Of a stretch of DNA of 64,000 bases, positions 63,212 to 64,000 are shown one piece after another. The position numbers and the translations under genes were made by a program. The DNA lies in the NCBI GenBank assembly GCA_964632505.1, contig CAZWCE010000015.1, positions 31,589 to 95,588 of the forward strand, read 5' to 3'. This stretch comes from CAZWCE01 sp964632505 (GTDB lineage: Bacteria; Planctomycetota; Planctomycetia; Pirellulales; Thermoguttaceae). The notes under the pieces are model-generated. The model had not been told where the DNA came from, ran no database searches, and was given only the letters and a program-made list of their open reading frames with translations. How positions within the stretch are numbered: the stretch's first letter is position 1; each line of letters begins with the position of its first letter.

Positions 63212-63652
63212 ATGAATCTCGTATTGACCCTAGCCCTGCAACTGACCACCCTGGCCCCCGTCTCTCCCGGCGATGAGTCGTACAAGCACGCCCGAGATCT
63301 TTCGGAGAAGACGGGGAAACCCCTCGTCATTCTCGTCGGCGCGGAATGGTGTCCCGCTTGTGTGACCATGAAAAAGAAGACGATTCCCGAGGTGAAGAAA
63401 TCGAAAATCTTCAAAAAGGTCAATTACGCGGAAGTTGATTACGACACCGAACGAAACCTGGCGAAGCAACTGACCGAAGGGGGGAAAATTCCGCAGTTGA
63501 TGGTGTTCCGCCAGGCGGAAGAGGGCTGGAAAGTCCGCAAGGTGATTGGGGGAAAATCTCCCGATGCGGTCAAAACCTTTATCGCTCAAAGCATTGAAAA
63601 AAGCGAAAAGGAAAAGGCGAGAAAGACGAATCAGGCGGTCCCGGTGAAATAG
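63212..63652 (+). CDS. Thioredoxin-fold protein, probably exported
   Basis: A 146-residue protein. A short hydrophobic start (MNLVLTLALQLTTLAPVSPG) could be a signal or anchor. The thioredoxin fold is KPLVILVGAEWCPACVTMKK with the redox motif CPAC, then YAEVDYDTERNLAKQL and the cis-Pro region GGKIPQLMVFR. The C-terminus is Lys-rich. It is likely a periplasmic disulfide oxidoreductase or reductase; the partner is unknown. A strong AAAAGGAG lies 9 bases before ATG, and a terminator follows. Confidence 0.85.
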   Translation: MNLVLTLALQLTTLAPVSPGDESYKHARDLSEKTGKPLVILVGAEWCPACVTMKKKTIPEVKKSKIFKKVNYAEVDYDTERNLAKQLTEGGKIPQLMVFRQAEEGWKVRKVIGGKSPDAVKTFIAQSIEKSEKEKARKTNQAVPVK

Positions 63653-63719
63653 GCGTTTCCTTCGGCATCGGATCAAATTTCGCTTGGATCCTCCGGGATC
63701 CAAAACGAGCGACCTCCGG

Positions 63720-63769
63720 AAACGACGTTGGCCCCTCCTTATCCCGAAAGGTCAACGTCGTTTCTTTTT
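63720..63769 (+). terminator. Intrinsic terminator of the thioredoxin-like gene
   Basis: An 11-base perfect stem AAACGACGTTG (63720-63730) / CAACGTCGTTT (63753-63763) is followed by CTTTTT, 67 bases after the stop codon. The rest of the window to 64000 holds no gene I can support. Confidence 0.85.
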
Positions 63770-64000
63770 CGGCTCTTCACGGATTATAATGGCTAGTGCC
63801 GAAGTGCAATGATACGCGAATCCAATTGTCATGCATAAAAAGTGTTCGATTCGTCCCCTGCTTCGGCCGGAGCCATCTTCGCCTCGCACCCGCACGGCCG
63901 CAGGCCTCCAGGAGGCGGAGATGGTGGAGGTCGCAGCAGGGAACGCCCCCCCCTGCTTGGGTTGGTGAATCCGAGCCGAGCCAATCGATATCGACGACAA

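Noticed and set aside
63752..64000. Minus-strand ORF of 82 codons at the window end
   Set aside because: It overlaps the terminator hairpin, and its translation is Arg/Ser-rich without motif. Likely non-coding.

Overview
The window looks like a chromosomal segment of a planctomycete, probably of the Pirellulales type. The evidence is a DUF1559 pilin-like protein with an H-x9-DG motif, DUF1080 and DUF1598-type secreted proteins, several planctomycete-style membrane proteins and lipoproteins, a bacterial SET-domain protein, and a sucrose synthase next to a two-domain sucrose-phosphate synthase. Most of the window is GC-rich. The first 5.9 kb are visibly richer in A/T. No IS element, integrase, CRISPR array or rRNA was found. 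One tRNA (Ile, GAT) is present, and one 100-N assembly gap lies inside a 15-bp tandem repeat.

Layout. 1-5.9 kb: a tightly packed, partly overlapping set of glycosyltransferases (GT4, GT2) and SAM methyltransferases, best read as a surface-polysaccharide locus. 6.2-8.3 kb: a secreted protein, a flavodoxin-like protein and a MarR regulator. 8.7-16.6 kb: a sugar block with sucrose synthase overlapping sucrose-phosphate synthase/phosphatase, a SET protein on the other strand, then a PfkB sugar kinase and a 6-phosphofructokinase closed by a strong terminator. 16.9-30 kb: envelope and housekeeping genes (a large DUF11-type secreted protein, DUF1080 hydrolase, lipoprotein, RNase D, a small protein behind a hairpin-rich leader, tRNA-dihydrouridine synthase, TPR protein). 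30.2-32.7 kb: a minus-strand set of NSS-family transporter, its 52-residue MetS-like small subunit, and a universal stress protein. 33-37.5 kb: a DUF1598-type protein and pyrB-pyrC. 37.7-49.3 kb: two large GT-C-like membrane proteins, a diadenylate cyclase resembling archaeal DacZ, a THUMP-like methyltransferase and xylulokinase. 49.3-52.7 kb: small lipoproteins, the DUF1559 protein and tRNA-Ile. 53.4-59.7 kb: a chemotaxis block cheA-cheR-cheB-cheD-cheY-cheX without cheW, receptor or flagellar genes. 59.9-63.7 kb: an exported alpha/beta-hydrolase-fold protein that has lost its nucleophile serine, purD, and an exported thioredoxin-like protein.

How it fits together: sucrose synthase, SPS/SPP, PfkB and PfkA link sucrose turnover to glycolysis. 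The che genes form a complete phosphorelay and adaptation set (kinase, methyltransferase, methylesterase, deamidase, response regulator, phosphatase-like protein) whose receptors must be encoded elsewhere. Sigma70-like promoters with 16-17 bp spacers and clear intrinsic terminators could be placed by eye at several transcription-unit borders. The items most worth a second look are the DacZ-like cyclase, the hairpin-rich leader at 24.5-24.8 kb, the Asp-to-Asn change in the phosphofructokinase, the nucleophile-less exported hydrolase, the CheX-like protein with a GDSWG-repeat insert, and the in-phase repeat at the assembly gap.
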